NCBI GenBank assembly: GCA_047777345.1
Contig: JBKEEJ010000009.1
Location: forward strand, 1 to 64,000
Direction of reading: 5' to 3'
From: Anaerocolumna sp047777345
GTDB taxonomy: Bacteria; Bacillota; Clostridia; Lachnospirales; Lachnospiraceae
DNA: 64,000 nt
Positions within the stretch are counted from its first letter, which is position 1; each line of letters starts with the position of its first letter. Of the stretch, positions 43,975 to 53,250 are shown in pieces. The notes under the pieces are model-generated. The model saw only the letters and a list, made by a program, of their open reading frames with translations, made no database searches and was not told the origin of the DNA. Both the position numbers and the translations under genes were made by a program.

Positions 43975-45105
43975 ATGTTTCAATTTAAGCAATACAATAT
44001 AAAACATTATGACTTTTCCATGGTGTTTTTTGTACTTTTGCTAAGCGGTATTGGTGCATATCTGGTGCGTTTGGTCCAAGCTGAAGGCGAAAACTTATTT
44101 GTCAAACAGGTTGCCGGAATCGTGCTTGGTATTTTTATCGTAGCCATTGTATCCCTTATCGATTATCATTTTATCAGCCAGTTTTACATTGTATTATATG
44201 TTATAAATCTGGTTTTATTAGTAGCTGTCAAGCTTGTAGGTGTTTCTTTAAATAATTCCAGAAGATGGTTAAAAATTGCAGGTATTACCTTCCAACCGTC
44301 TGAATTAAGCAAAATCATAATCATAATTGTACTGGCCAAGCTTCTTACCATGTTTCGGGATAAAATAAACAAGTTTTATGTGTTGGCGCTGGTTACAGTT
44401 TTGACCGCTGTTCCAACCTATTTAATCCTGACTCAGACAAACTTGTCAACCAGTATTGTTATTATGTTTGTATTTGCTATAATGATTTTCGCTGCAGGTT
44501 TAAGTTACAAAATAATTTTACCGATTCTGATTATTGGGATTCCTCTTATCTTTGGGACTCTGTGGTGTATCGGTCAGGGTTATGATGTTTTTTTCCTGAC
44601 CACCTATCAACAGAACCGGATTGCTATTTTTTTAAATCCCGAATTAGATACGTCAAACCAACTTATGTATCAGCAGGATAATTCGACTCAGGTCATTGGT
44701 GCCGGAAGATTAATTGGCAAACTACTGACAGAGGGGAAAGATGCTATCCAAAGTGATACGTATGTACCCATATCAGAGAGTGATTTTATCTTTTCTGTTG
44801 TTGGAGAAGCCTTTGGTTTTATTGGTGGATGTATTATAATTTTTTTACTATCTATAATAATATTTAAGTGTATTAGTATTGCAAGACACGCTCCCGATTT
44901 TATGGGAATGCTGATTGCAGTGGGAGTTGCTTCTATGTTTATGTTTCAGGTATTTGTAAATATAGGCGTTGCCACTGCACTTTTACCCAATACGGGTATA
45001 CCGTTGCCTTTTGTAAGTTATGGATTAAGTTCTATGATAAGCAGTATGATTGCAATCGGTTTAGTTATAAATATAAGTTTGCAAAGAAAAAATAAAAGGG
45101 GGTAA
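43975..45105 (+). CDS. rodA: SEDS glycosyltransferase RodA/FtsW family
   Basis: 376-residue polytopic membrane protein that polymerises peptidoglycan strands with a class B PBP. About ten hydrophobic helices; SEDS motifs include NNSRRWLKIAGITFQPSELSK near residue 92 and TGIPLPFVSYGLSSM near 345. Length and placement after pbp2 and minCDE suggest RodA rather than FtsW or SpoVE. ATG 43975 is favoured by its spacing from AAGG; ATG 43966 is possible. Confidence 0.92.
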   Translation: MFQFKQYNIKHYDFSMVFFVLLLSGIGAYLVRLVQAEGENLFVKQVAGIVLGIFIVAIVSLIDYHFISQFYIVLYVINLVLLVAVKLVGVSLNNSRRWLKIAGITFQPSELSKIIIIIVLAKLLTMFRDKINKFYVLALVTVLTAVPTYLILTQTNLSTSIVIMFVFAIMIFAAGLSYKIILPILIIGIPLIFGTLWCIGQGYDVFFLTTYQQNRIAIFLNPELDTSNQLMYQQDNSTQVIGAGRLIGKLLTEGKDAIQSDTYVPISESDFIFSVVGEAFGFIGGCIIIFLLSIIIFKCISIARHAPDFMGMLIAVGVASMFMFQVFVNIGVATALLPNTGIPLPFVSYGLSSMISSMIAIGLVINISLQRKNKRG

Positions 45106-45111
45106 AACCAT

Positions 45112-45510
45112 ATGAATATTGGATTGATAGCAGATGATGCGAAGAAAAAACTAATGCAGAACTTTTGTATAGCATATCGTGGCATTTTAAATAAACATGA
45201 ACTCTATGCTACCGGTACCACAGGAAGACTTATTGAAGAAGTAACCAACCTGAATGTTCATAAATATCTTGCCGGCAATCTTGGTGGTGAACAGCAGATG
45301 GGGGCACAGATCGAACATAATCAGATTGATTTGGTTATATATTTAAGAGACCCACTTACTTCAGAATCCCACGAACCTGATTTAAATAACGTGGTACGTT
45401 TATGTGATACGCATAACATACCATTGGCTACCAATTTGGCATCTGCTGAACTTTTAATCAAGGCTTTGGACAGAGGAGATTTGGACTGGCGCGAAATTTT
45501 CAAAGCATAA
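45112..45510 (+). CDS. mgsA: Methylglyoxal synthase
   Basis: 132-residue enzyme converting dihydroxyacetone phosphate to methylglyoxal and phosphate. NIGLIADDAKK at the start, ATGTTGRLIEE near residue 43 (phosphate site), AGNLGGEQQMGAQI near 62, and IYLRDPLTSESHEPD near 83, which holds the catalytic Asp and His. Length is normal. It follows rodA by 6 nt; this odd metabolic neighbour in a cell-shape cluster is common in clostridia. Confidence 0.97.
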   Translation: MNIGLIADDAKKKLMQNFCIAYRGILNKHELYATGTTGRLIEEVTNLNVHKYLAGNLGGEQQMGAQIEHNQIDLVIYLRDPLTSESHEPDLNNVVRLCDTHNIPLATNLASAELLIKALDRGDLDWREIFKA

Positions 45511-45577
45511 TCAATTTTTATGTATAATATGTATAATTTGGTATTACTTGAGAATACTTTTGTTGAGGTTTAGAAAC

Positions 45578-46537
45578 ATGAAAAAAAAGTTGATATGTAT
45601 CCTTTTGTCTCTAACATTTTTAACGGGATGTTCTAAATCCTCAGATGTTTTATTGCCTTATTCAGAGACAGAAAATACTGTTCCATACGACAATAATATT
45701 GGCACAGAAGTTTCAGACTTTTTTGCAGATGATCTTACCATAATTCCCGATAAATTAAATCATATGCAGGATTCTGCTATCACTGCTACGTCGGCTTTAA
45801 TTGTAAACGTAACGGATGACGAAGTGCTTTATGCCAATAATGTCTATGAAAAAATGTATCCTGCCAGTCTGACCAAATTAATTACAGCCTTAGTGGTTTT
45901 AAAAGAAGCCGATTTATCTGATATCGTTACCATAAGCTACAATGCGTCCCATATTACGGAAAACGGAGCGAAATTGTGCGGTTTTAAAGAAGGGGATAAA
46001 ATCAGCGTGGAAGCCCTGTTAAACTGCCTGTTGATTTATTCCGGTAATGATGCCGGAATTGCTCTGGCAGAACATATTGGCGGCACAGAGAAAAATTTTG
46101 CAAAGAAACTAAATGAAATGGCCAAACGTATTGGTGCGGTACATTCGAATTTTGTGAATTCCCACGGACTTCATGATGACAATCACTATACCACTGCATA
46201 CGATCTGTATCTGATTTTCAACGAATTGTTAAAGTATGATAAATTTTTGTCAATAATTAACAAAGAAAGTTATACGGCTACCTATACAAGTGCCGAAGGA
46301 GAGCAAATTACCAAAGAGTTTTCAACTACCAACCGTTATCTCAAAGGAACGGAAAACGCTCCGGATGGTGTTACGGTAATAGGCGGGAAAACCGGTACTA
46401 CAAGTAAAGCAGGTAGCTGTTTAATTCTATATAGTAAAGATAATAACGGCAAAGCATATATCTCCTTAATTTTAAAAGCGGATAGCGGCAATAGTCTGTT
46501 TACACAAATGACTCATTTATTAGAAAAGATTAAGTAA
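45578..46537 (+). CDS. dacF: D-alanyl-D-alanine carboxypeptidase (class A low-molecular-weight PBP), lipoprotein
   Basis: 319-residue exported enzyme that trims the terminal D-Ala of peptidoglycan stem peptides. The signal region KLICILLSLTFL is followed by lipobox LTGC, suggesting lipidation rather than a C-terminal anchor. Active-site motifs: SLTK near residue 93, SGN (IYSGNDAG) near 150, and KTGT near 270. ATG 45578 follows TGAGG. The dacF symbol is by analogy only. Confidence 0.9.
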   Translation: MKKKLICILLSLTFLTGCSKSSDVLLPYSETENTVPYDNNIGTEVSDFFADDLTIIPDKLNHMQDSAITATSALIVNVTDDEVLYANNVYEKMYPASLTKLITALVVLKEADLSDIVTISYNASHITENGAKLCGFKEGDKISVEALLNCLLIYSGNDAGIALAEHIGGTEKNFAKKLNEMAKRIGAVHSNFVNSHGLHDDNHYTTAYDLYLIFNELLKYDKFLSIINKESYTATYTSAEGEQITKEFSTTNRYLKGTENAPDGVTVIGGKTGTTSKAGSCLILYSKDNNGKAYISLILKADSGNSLFTQMTHLLEKIK

Positions 46538-46554
46538 AAGTCTCTATATTTTGG

Positions 46555-46583
46555 TTGTTTTTTGTGCGAAAATATACTATAAT
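46555..46583 (+). promoter_or_regulatory. Sigma-A type promoter for the P-loop gene
   Basis: TTGTTT and TATAAT separated by 17 nt, 68 nt before the start codon at 46652. Confidence 0.6.
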
Positions 46584-46651
46584 TTAATTGTATTAATAAT
46601 TAATTTATACATATCCTACAAATTTTAAAACATCTTAAGGAGGAGATTACG

Positions 46652-47071
46652 ATGATACAGATTATTGCAGGCGAAAAAGGTAAAGGCAAGACAAAAATCT
46701 TAATTGAAAAAGCCAATTCTGCGGTTAGAGACGCAAAAGGAAGTATTGTTTATCTCGACAAAAGCAACAAGCATATGTACGAATTAAGCAACAAGATACG
46801 ATTAATCAATGTAAAAGATTACTGCATCGAAAATTACAGTGAATTTGTCGGTTTTATCTGCGGACTTCTGTCGCAGGATCATGATCTGGAAGCGGTTTAC
46901 GTGGACAGTTTCTTAAAAATTGCTAATACCGAAGGCCCTAACATCTCCCTTATCCTTGAGAAACTTGAATTTATTTCAAATAAATTTAATATAGATTTTA
47001 TAATAAGTATATCATTAAATGAATCAGATTTGCCGGAATCTGTAAAAGATAAGATTATTGTTTCATTATAA
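46652..47071 (+). CDS. Small P-loop protein of unknown function
   Basis: 139-residue cytoplasmic protein with an N-terminal Walker A-like loop (GEKGKGKTK, near residue 7) and a Walker B-like strand (LEAVYVDSFLKI near 88). VYLDKSNKHMYELSNKIRLI is a recognisable conserved patch in Lachnospiraceae proteins. Too short for a full motor ATPase; ATP or GTP binding is plausible but not shown. AGGAGG precedes the ATG. It is monocistronic with its own promoter and a terminator at 47107. Confidence 0.75.
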   Translation: MIQIIAGEKGKGKTKILIEKANSAVRDAKGSIVYLDKSNKHMYELSNKIRLINVKDYCIENYSEFVGFICGLLSQDHDLEAVYVDSFLKIANTEGPNISLILEKLEFISNKFNIDFIISISLNESDLPESVKDKIIVSL

Positions 47072-47106
47072 ATGGTAATTTATATCTGGGATTTTAGTCC
47101 TATGTA

Positions 47107-47167
47107 AAAGGGACTGTTGCATAATGTAATTTCCACGTTAAAACCATACATTATGCAATAGCCCCTT
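47107..47167. terminator. Bidirectional terminator hairpin
   Basis: GGG..TTGCATAATG pairs with CATTATGCAA..CCC between two convergent genes. T-rich sequence follows on the plus strand. Confidence 0.7.
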
Positions 47168-47234
47168 ATTTGATTCGGAAAATCTTCCGAATTTCCTATA
47201 GAATAAAACTTTCCAAAGCTAAATGCCGGATATT

Positions 47235-47432
47235 TTATTCGCTGCGCAGTCTTCCGAAATAACTTAATGCATATAGTCCGGCGATACCGACCAAGGCATA
47301 AATAACCCTTGATATCCATGTCATATCACCAAAGATAACCCTTACCAGGTCGAATTCCAAAAATCCGATTAACCCCCAGTTTATGGCTCCGATAATAACT
47401 AAACATAATGCAATATAATCTAATGTTTTCAA
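47235..47432 (-). CDS. DUF378 small membrane protein
   Basis: 65-residue protein with two hydrophobic helices (IALCLVIIGAINWGLIGF and VIYALVGIAGLYALSYF), typical of DUF378 (the NWGL motif is characteristic). Function unknown. Start TTG 47432 is used because GGAGG lies 7 nt before it on the minus strand. It is the only minus-strand gene between 4.3 and 59 kb. Confidence 0.85.
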   Translation of the reverse strand: MKTLDYIALCLVIIGAINWGLIGFLEFDLVRVIFGDMTWISRVIYALVGIAGLYALSYFGRLRSE

Positions 47433-47578
47433 TTGATTACCTCCTTTTTGTTACATTAAATATTGTTACCATTTTTATGCTTAATATTCCTGCCCTTTAT
47501 TTTAAAAAAGAAAATTAGGGCTTTCATTCTCTTTCAAATAAAAGTATAATATGGTAGTAGAAAAAGGAGGCTGACAGA

Positions 47579-48963
47579 TTGGGTTCAGGTAAAAAAATAG
47601 CCAGATACCGTAAACGGAAAAGCGTTAACGTAGGTGTTTTAGTTTTCTGATAATTTTTATCTATGTGTTGATTAGTGTATATATATATTTTACAAAAGAT
47701 CATTTAACCATATATGAAGTATTGGAAGGTTCCACTTCAGATGATATTGTTTTTACCGGATTAATTCTCAGGGACGAAGAAGTTATTTACACCGATACGG
47801 CCGGATACATCAGTTATTTTCACGGTGACGGAGACAGAGTTGCCAAAAACGCAACCATTTATTCCCTGGATGGAAATAAAGATACCTATGATTTAATCGA
47901 CAGCAGTGATGATACGATTGCTTTAACGAAGGATAAAACCGATAGCTTAAAAAAAAGACATATTAAATTTTCAAAAAAATTATAAGGACAGCAATTACCA
48001 CTCCGTATACAATTTTAAATATGAAATGGAGAATACAGTTTTAGAAATTGTGAACGACAGTAAATTAGAACAGCTTCAGTCAATTCTTGATGAAAACGGT
48101 TTGGATAATTCCCTTAAGGTTGTCAAATCAAAGACAAGCGGTATTATTACATATTGGATTGATAATTATGAAAATCTGTCTGCCGATAAAATAACAAAAG
48201 ACAGTTTTAATATGCAAGATTACAAAAAAACTCAGTTACGTACCATGGAACTGATTGAAAAAGGAAGCCCGGTATATAAAATAATCAAAAGTGATGACTG
48301 GAGTGTAATAGTCCCGTTAAGCAAGGAACAATTGAAACAATTAGAGGACAAGGACAGTGTCAAAGTTACCTTTAACGATGACGGATTAACTACTACGGCA
48401 TCACTGACCATATTTCAAAATGATAGCAATTATTATGGAAAACTTGATTTTACGAAATATATGATTCGATATATGAATCAAAGGTTTGTTAATATAGAAA
48501 TTGCAATTAATTCGGCAAAAGGACTTAAAATACCTGTTTCCTCCATAGTTAAAAAAGATTTTTATCTGTACCCCTTTCCTTTTTTACCAAGGGAGGGGAT
48601 AGTAACAGTACCGGTTTGGTAAAAAAGACTTATAAGGAAAACGGGGAAGTCCAATATACTTTTATACCGGCAGATATTTATTACAGTGATAAAACTTATG
48701 GCTATGTGGATGCCAGACTTTTTGAAGCCGGTGACGTAATTTATTCGGAGGAAAAGGATGAAGAATATACCATAAGCAAGAAAAAGTCTTTAAAAGGAGT
48801 ATATAATGTAAATAAAGGGTACGCTGTTTTTCGAAGAATCGAAATATTATATAAAAATGAAGAATACTGTATTGTGAAAAAAGGTACCCAGTATGGGCTG
48901 TCCGTATATGATCATATTGCATTGGACGGTAAAACTGCGGTAGAACAAAAGATTATTTATTAG
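47579..48963 (+). pseudogene. HlyD-family membrane-fusion-like protein broken by three frameshifts
   Basis: Gene found upstream of yggS-sepF in Lachnospiraceae, resembling HlyD/RND membrane-fusion proteins. TTG 47579 after AAGGAGG opens a basic N terminus and a membrane helix (VGVLVF, then IIFIYVLISVYIYF one frame over, break at the T run near 47645). The next part (LEGSTSDDIVFTGLILRDEE, ISYFHGDGDRV) breaks at the A7 run near 47972, where KDSNYHSVYNFKYEMENT continues in another frame. A third break lies near 48585 before GGDSNSTGLVKK. Corrected length is about 460 residues. Either a pseudogene or three sequencing indels. Confidence 0.75.
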
Positions 48964-49000
48964 CCTGTACCTTTGATAAACGAGAAAGGGAGTCGATAGG

Positions 49001-49693
49001 ATGATTAAAGAAAATTTATCTGTGGTAGAAAGAAATATACAGGAAGCTTGCAAAAGGGCCGGAAGAAAAAGGGAAGAGGTTACGTTAATTGCCGTAAGCA
49101 AAACAAAACCGGTATCCATGATTGAAGAAGCTATGGAAGAAGGAGTCCTTAATTTTGGCGAAAATAAAGTACAGGAATTAGTGTCCAAATATGACCAGCT
49201 GCCGAAAAATCTTAAATGGCACATGATTGGACATTTACAGACAAATAAGGTAAAATATATAATTGATAAGGTGATTCTAATCCACTCTGTTGATTCGCTT
49301 AAACTGGCAGAACAGATTAATAAAGAAGCTGAAAAAAAAGGGATTGTCTGCGATATATTAGTTGAGGTAAATATTGCGGGAGAAGAAACAAAATTCGGTG
49401 TTTCACCAGAGGAAACGTATCCTCTCATATTAGAAATTTCCAAGTTAAAAAATCTTCGGGTCAGGGGATTAATGACGGTGGCTCCTTATGTGGATGATCC
49501 GGAAAAAAACAGGGAGCATTTTAGAAACTTGCGGAAATTAAATATTGACATCGGAAAGAAAAATATCGATAATGTTAGTATGGATATACTTTCTATGGGA
49601 ATGACCGGAGATTATGAAGTTGCCATAGAAGAAGGGGCGACTATGGTACGAGTTGGGACAGGAATATTTGGTGAACGTAATTACATGATTTAA
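49001..49693 (+). CDS. YggS family PLP homeostasis protein
   Basis: 230-residue PLP-binding protein (YggS/YlmE/PROSC) that controls free PLP levels and has no known catalytic reaction. The PLP lysine is in LIAVSKTKP near residue 36. FGENKVQEL near 52, WHMIGHLQTNKVKYI near 74, VEVNIAGEETKFG near 127 and SMGMTGDYEVAIEEGATMVRVG near 200 are family blocks. It starts the ylm-type division cluster with sepF, yggT, ylmH and divIVA. Confidence 0.96.
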   Translation: MIKENLSVVERNIQEACKRAGRKREEVTLIAVSKTKPVSMIEEAMEEGVLNFGENKVQELVSKYDQLPKNLKWHMIGHLQTNKVKYIIDKVILIHSVDSLKLAEQINKEAEKKGIVCDILVEVNIAGEETKFGVSPEETYPLILEISKLKNLRVRGLMTVAPYVDDPEKNREHFRNLRKLNIDIGKKNIDNVSMDILSMGMTGDYEVAIEEGATMVRVGTGIFGERNYMI

Positions 49694-49749
49694 CATGTAT
49701 TTAAATATTGTGAACGATTAAAGATTATGGTGGATTGGAGATAAGAAGC

Positions 49750-50313
49750 ATGGCCAATATATTTAAGAACATTTTAGATTCATTAAAACTTACCGATGAC
49801 GATGATTATGATGATTACATCAGTGAAGAAGAGGAAAAAGAAGCAAGACGTGCCGAAAAGTTGGAACGCAAAGCCAGCAGGCAACAGGTACGTCCCTTTA
49901 ATGAGGCAGGCGAATTGGAATCTGCTTTAAGCATGGCTAATGAAGCAAGAAAAGAAAAAGTAACAAAACTTGAAAGGACGGCGTCAAATAAAGTGGTACC
50001 TATCCGCACTACAGCCAAAGGGTTTGAAGTATGTATTATGAAACCTACTTCTTTTGAAGATTCTCAGGATATCTGCGACATGCTTATGTCGGGACGGGCT
50101 GCGGTTATTAACCTGGAAGGATTTGATGTTGACATAGCACAGCGGATTATGGATTTTATATCCGGAGCTGTTTATGCCTTAAACGGAAAACTTCATCAGA
50201 TATCCAGTTATATTTTTATCATATCCCCAGATACCGTTGATATATCCGGAGATTACCTTGATCTTATTAAGGAAGATGGCTTTGAGGTACCAACATTGAA
50301 CAAGGAATTTTAA
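49750..50313 (+). CDS. sepF: Cell division protein SepF
   Basis: 187-residue FtsZ-ring partner. The N terminus (MANIFKNILDSLKL) forms the membrane-binding amphipathic helix; an acidic linker (DDDDYDDY...EEEEKEARR) follows, then the SepF core (ICDMLMSGRAAVINLEGFD, QRIMDFISGAVYALNG) with C-terminal ISPDTVDISGD. ATG 49750 follows GGAG. The order yggS-sepF-yggT is conserved across Gram-positives. Confidence 0.95.
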   Translation: MANIFKNILDSLKLTDDDDYDDYISEEEEKEARRAEKLERKASRQQVRPFNEAGELESALSMANEARKEKVTKLERTASNKVVPIRTTAKGFEVCIMKPTSFEDSQDICDMLMSGRAAVINLEGFDVDIAQRIMDFISGAVYALNGKLHQISSYIFIISPDTVDISGDYLDLIKEDGFEVPTLNKEF

Positions 50314-50315
50314 TT

Positions 50316-50576
50316 ATGATTCAGCTATTGTATAATGCCCTATATGTATTTTTCGTTGTACTGGAAATGATTCTATTCCTGTATGTGATTATATCATGGT
50401 TTCCTGTTAATAATTACTTTAAAAATTTTATAACGTTTTTAATTGATCCGATTTTAACACCGGTGCGATTTTTATTAAGACATTCCATATTTAATACGCC
50501 TACTGCGGACTTATCGCCCATAATCAGTTTTATTCTTATTTTATTTTTTCAGGAATTTTTCTATGCCCTGAAATAA
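50316..50576 (+). CDS. YggT/YlmG family membrane protein
   Basis: 86-residue protein with two membrane helices (ALYVFFVVLEMILFLYVIISW and LSPIISFILILFFQEFFYAL) and the loop motif FLIDPILTPVRFLLR typical of the family. Its role in division or nucleoid organisation is not clear. It begins 3 nt after sepF. Confidence 0.93.
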   Translation: MIQLLYNALYVFFVVLEMILFLYVIISWFPVNNYFKNFITFLIDPILTPVRFLLRHSIFNTPTADLSPIISFILILFFQEFFYALK

Positions 50577-50598
50577 CAACATATAACAGGAGATTGAC

Positions 50599-51360
50599 AT
50601 GAATAATGAGAAAGAAGAACAGATTCTAAAAAGAAGATTTTTAGATCTGGCCAGAGCTGCCGATTTGAAAGGCATCTGTACTTATACTGATTTTCTGGGC
50701 TTAAACGAAATCAGTATATTCTTCCGGATGAAAAATGATTTGCCCAATGTGAAATATGATCTTTTCGGCGGCTATACAGGAGCCGAAAGGAAAGTTTTAT
50801 GCTTTTACGGAGAGGAATCCGTAAAAGCTTTTTCAGATTATATTGCATGTTTACGGATTCAGCCCGTTAACAAAAAGTTTTGTGAAAACTTAAATCATCG
50901 TGACTTTTTAGGGGCACTGATGAATTTAGGTATTGACCGCAGTAAAATCGGCGATATTCTGGTTAAGGAAAACGAGGCATATGTATTCTGCGAAACTGCC
51001 ATCAGCCAGTTTATACTTGATAATCTGGATAAAGTAAGGCACACCAGCGTAAAATGTTCTCTGCTTAACAAGGACGCGCCGGAAATACAACCGGAGTTGA
51101 AAGAAATCCGAGGGTCCGTATCTTCACCCAGACTGGATTCGGTTATAGCCCTGGCGTTTAATTCTTCCAGAAACAGTATATTGGGATTGATTTCCGGCGG
51201 CAAGGTCTACGTAGACGGCAGACTGGTAGTATCCAACAGTTATATGCTAAAGGAAGATGAAACCGTGTCTGTACGTGGATTAGGCAAATTTATATATAAA
51301 GGAATGCAGAACCAGACAAGAAAAGGAAGATACTTTGTCACTCTGGCAAAATATATATAA
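50599..51360 (+). CDS. YlmH family RNA-binding protein with S4 domain
   Basis: 253-residue protein; the N-terminal part is the YlmH domain (FLDLARAADLKGICTYTDFLGLNE and VLCFYGEE), and the C-terminal S4 RNA-binding domain spans about 178-253 (SSPRLDSVIALAFNSSR, ISGGKVYVDGRLV, VSVRGLGKFIY). YlmH homologues act in ribosome-associated quality control, binding stalled 50S with peptidyl-tRNA. Full length. Confidence 0.94.
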   Translation: MNNEKEEQILKRRFLDLARAADLKGICTYTDFLGLNEISIFFRMKNDLPNVKYDLFGGYTGAERKVLCFYGEESVKAFSDYIACLRIQPVNKKFCENLNHRDFLGALMNLGIDRSKIGDILVKENEAYVFCETAISQFILDNLDKVRHTSVKCSLLNKDAPEIQPELKEIRGSVSSPRLDSVIALAFNSSRNSILGLISGGKVYVDGRLVVSNSYMLKEDETVSVRGLGKFIYKGMQNQTRKGRYFVTLAKYI

Positions 51361-51432
51361 AACCGGAATATTGGCCGCGGTGTGATGCCTGCAATGGTTA
51401 GGCCTGCATACTAGAACAAAGGAGAAAGAAAA

Positions 51433-52119
51433 ATGATAACACCTGTAGAATTCCAAAATAAAACATTTAAAACCGGTATTGGCTATGATAAAAGAGATGT
51501 GGATCACTTTGTAGATCAATTGCTTGCCGAGTATGAAAATTTGTATAAGGAAAATATGGAATTAAATGACAAAATTAATACCTTAAACGAAGGTATCAGT
51601 TATTATAAATCCATTGAAAAAACACTGCAAAAGGCTTTGGTACTTGCGGAAAAAACAGCGGAGGAAACAAAGGAAGCCGCACAAAAGCAAGCAAAAATAA
51701 TTGAAGCGGAAGCCCGTACGAAAGCACAGCTTATTCTTGCGGATGCCAACAATGAGCTTAACAAACTTCAGCAAAAAATTATTCAGCTGATAAGCCAATA
51801 TGAATCTTATAAGGCTCAGTTCAAACATCTTGCGGCGGCCCAGTGCGAATTGCTGGAAAGTGACAGCTTTCAGATACATATAGCTGATTTGGATTTGTTT
51901 ACCAAGAATGAAGAAAGAAAAGAAACATCGAATGAGATTCATTCAGATGAAATTCCTGCTAATGAAATTAATTCAAATGAAATCAGCAATGACAGTTTCT
52001 CCTGCCAAAAGCTTGATTCAGAAAGCAGTAATCCTGAGCCCATACAGGAAGAAACGGCAAGTGAAAAGTTTGATGATGAGGATTTTGAATTCTTTAATAT
52101 AGACGATGAACAGGAGTAA
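51433..52119 (+). CDS. divIVA: DivIVA family protein
   Basis: 228-residue coiled-coil protein that binds curved membrane at poles and septa. The N-terminal membrane-binding motif TPVEFQNKTFKTGIGYDKRDVDHFVDQ is typical; residues 30-135 form coiled coils (ENLYKENMELNDKINTL, KTAEETKEAAQKQAKI). The C-terminal third is acidic and carries short EI/SNE repeats, likely disordered. AGGAGA before the ATG. Last gene of the sepF-ylmH cluster before aroB. Confidence 0.93.
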   Translation: MITPVEFQNKTFKTGIGYDKRDVDHFVDQLLAEYENLYKENMELNDKINTLNEGISYYKSIEKTLQKALVLAEKTAEETKEAAQKQAKIIEAEARTKAQLILADANNELNKLQQKIIQLISQYESYKAQFKHLAAAQCELLESDSFQIHIADLDLFTKNEERKETSNEIHSDEIPANEINSNEISNDSFSCQKLDSESSNPEPIQEETASEKFDDEDFEFFNIDDEQE

Positions 52120-52124
52120 AGGGC

Positions 52125-53216
52125 ATGCACAAGAAAGTAACGGTAGAATATAATAATCTGCCAGCCTATGATATCGTGCTGGAGCAAAGTTATAATTCTT
52201 TATACCGTGAATTGGAAAAACTAAATGTAATAAACAGAAAAATATGTATTGTTACAGATTCCAATCTAAGCAGGTTATATTTAAACGAAGTAAAAGAAAT
52301 CGTAAAGAGTTGTGCGAAAGAAGTTATAACTTTTACGTTTCCGGCAGGCGAAAACAGCAAAAATCTGGATACGGTTTATGACCTTTATGAAAAATTAATT
52401 GAAGCAGGTTTTGACCGAAAAGATTTACTTATTGCATTGGGCGGTGGCGTCGTAGGCGATTTAACCGGTTATGCTGCGGCAACTTATCTTAGAGGAATAT
52501 CCTTTATACAGATGCCGACTTCTTTGCTTGCAATGGTTGACAGCAGTATTGGCGGTAAAACCGGTGTGGATTTTCATGCCTATAAAAATATGATTGGCGC
52601 TTTTCATCAGCCCAAATTGGTTTATGTAAATTTATCAGCCTTAAAGACACTGGATGATGCCCAGTATTATTCAGGATTTGGTGAAATAATAAAGCATAGT
52701 TTGATCAGGGATAAGGAATATTATGCATGGTTAAAAGACCACAGGCAGGATATAAAAAACCGGGATATGGCAGTTCTTGAAGAAACGGTTTACCGAAGCT
52801 GCCTTATTAAACGTGATGTGGTGGAAAAAGATCCAAAGGAATCAGGTGAAAGGGCTCTTCTTAATTTTGGACATACCATTGGACATGCAATCGAAAAGCT
52901 TCTGAATTTTAAACTGCTCCATGGTGAGTGTGTTGCTGTCGGCATGGTGGCAGCCGGTTATTTGTCCTATAAGAGAAATCTCCTTTCAAAAGATCAGTTT
53001 GACGATATGGTTCGCGTTATAAAAAACTTTAACTTGCCTGTTTCTGTATCCGGAGTTCGTGCTAACGAAGTATTACAGGCTACTTATCATGATAAAAAAA
53101 GGGATGGTGGTAAGATTAATTTTATTTTGCTGTCCACCATTGGAAAGGCATATATTGACAATACGGTTAGCGAAAAGGAATTACTGGATGCAATTAACCA
53201 AATTATATCGGAATGA
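52125..53216 (+). CDS. aroB: 3-dehydroquinate synthase
   Basis: 363-residue NAD- and zinc-dependent enzyme making 3-dehydroquinate from DAHP, the second step of the shikimate pathway. FPAGENSKNLDTV near residue 83, ALGGGVVGDLTGYAAATYLRGI near 108, PTSLLAMVDSSIGGKTGVD near 137, EIIKHSLI near 190, and the zinc ligands in NFGHTIGHAIEK near 248 are intact. It starts 5 nt after divIVA and precedes lspA. Confidence 0.97.
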   Translation: MHKKVTVEYNNLPAYDIVLEQSYNSLYRELEKLNVINRKICIVTDSNLSRLYLNEVKEIVKSCAKEVITFTFPAGENSKNLDTVYDLYEKLIEAGFDRKDLLIALGGGVVGDLTGYAAATYLRGISFIQMPTSLLAMVDSSIGGKTGVDFHAYKNMIGAFHQPKLVYVNLSALKTLDDAQYYSGFGEIIKHSLIRDKEYYAWLKDHRQDIKNRDMAVLEETVYRSCLIKRDVVEKDPKESGERALLNFGHTIGHAIEKLLNFKLLHGECVAVGMVAAGYLSYKRNLLSKDQFDDMVRVIKNFNLPVSVSGVRANEVLQATYHDKKRDGGKINFILLSTIGKAYIDNTVSEKELLDAINQIISE

Positions 53217-53250
53217 CTTGATAAGATAAACAAAAGCTAGTGGAGGCACT

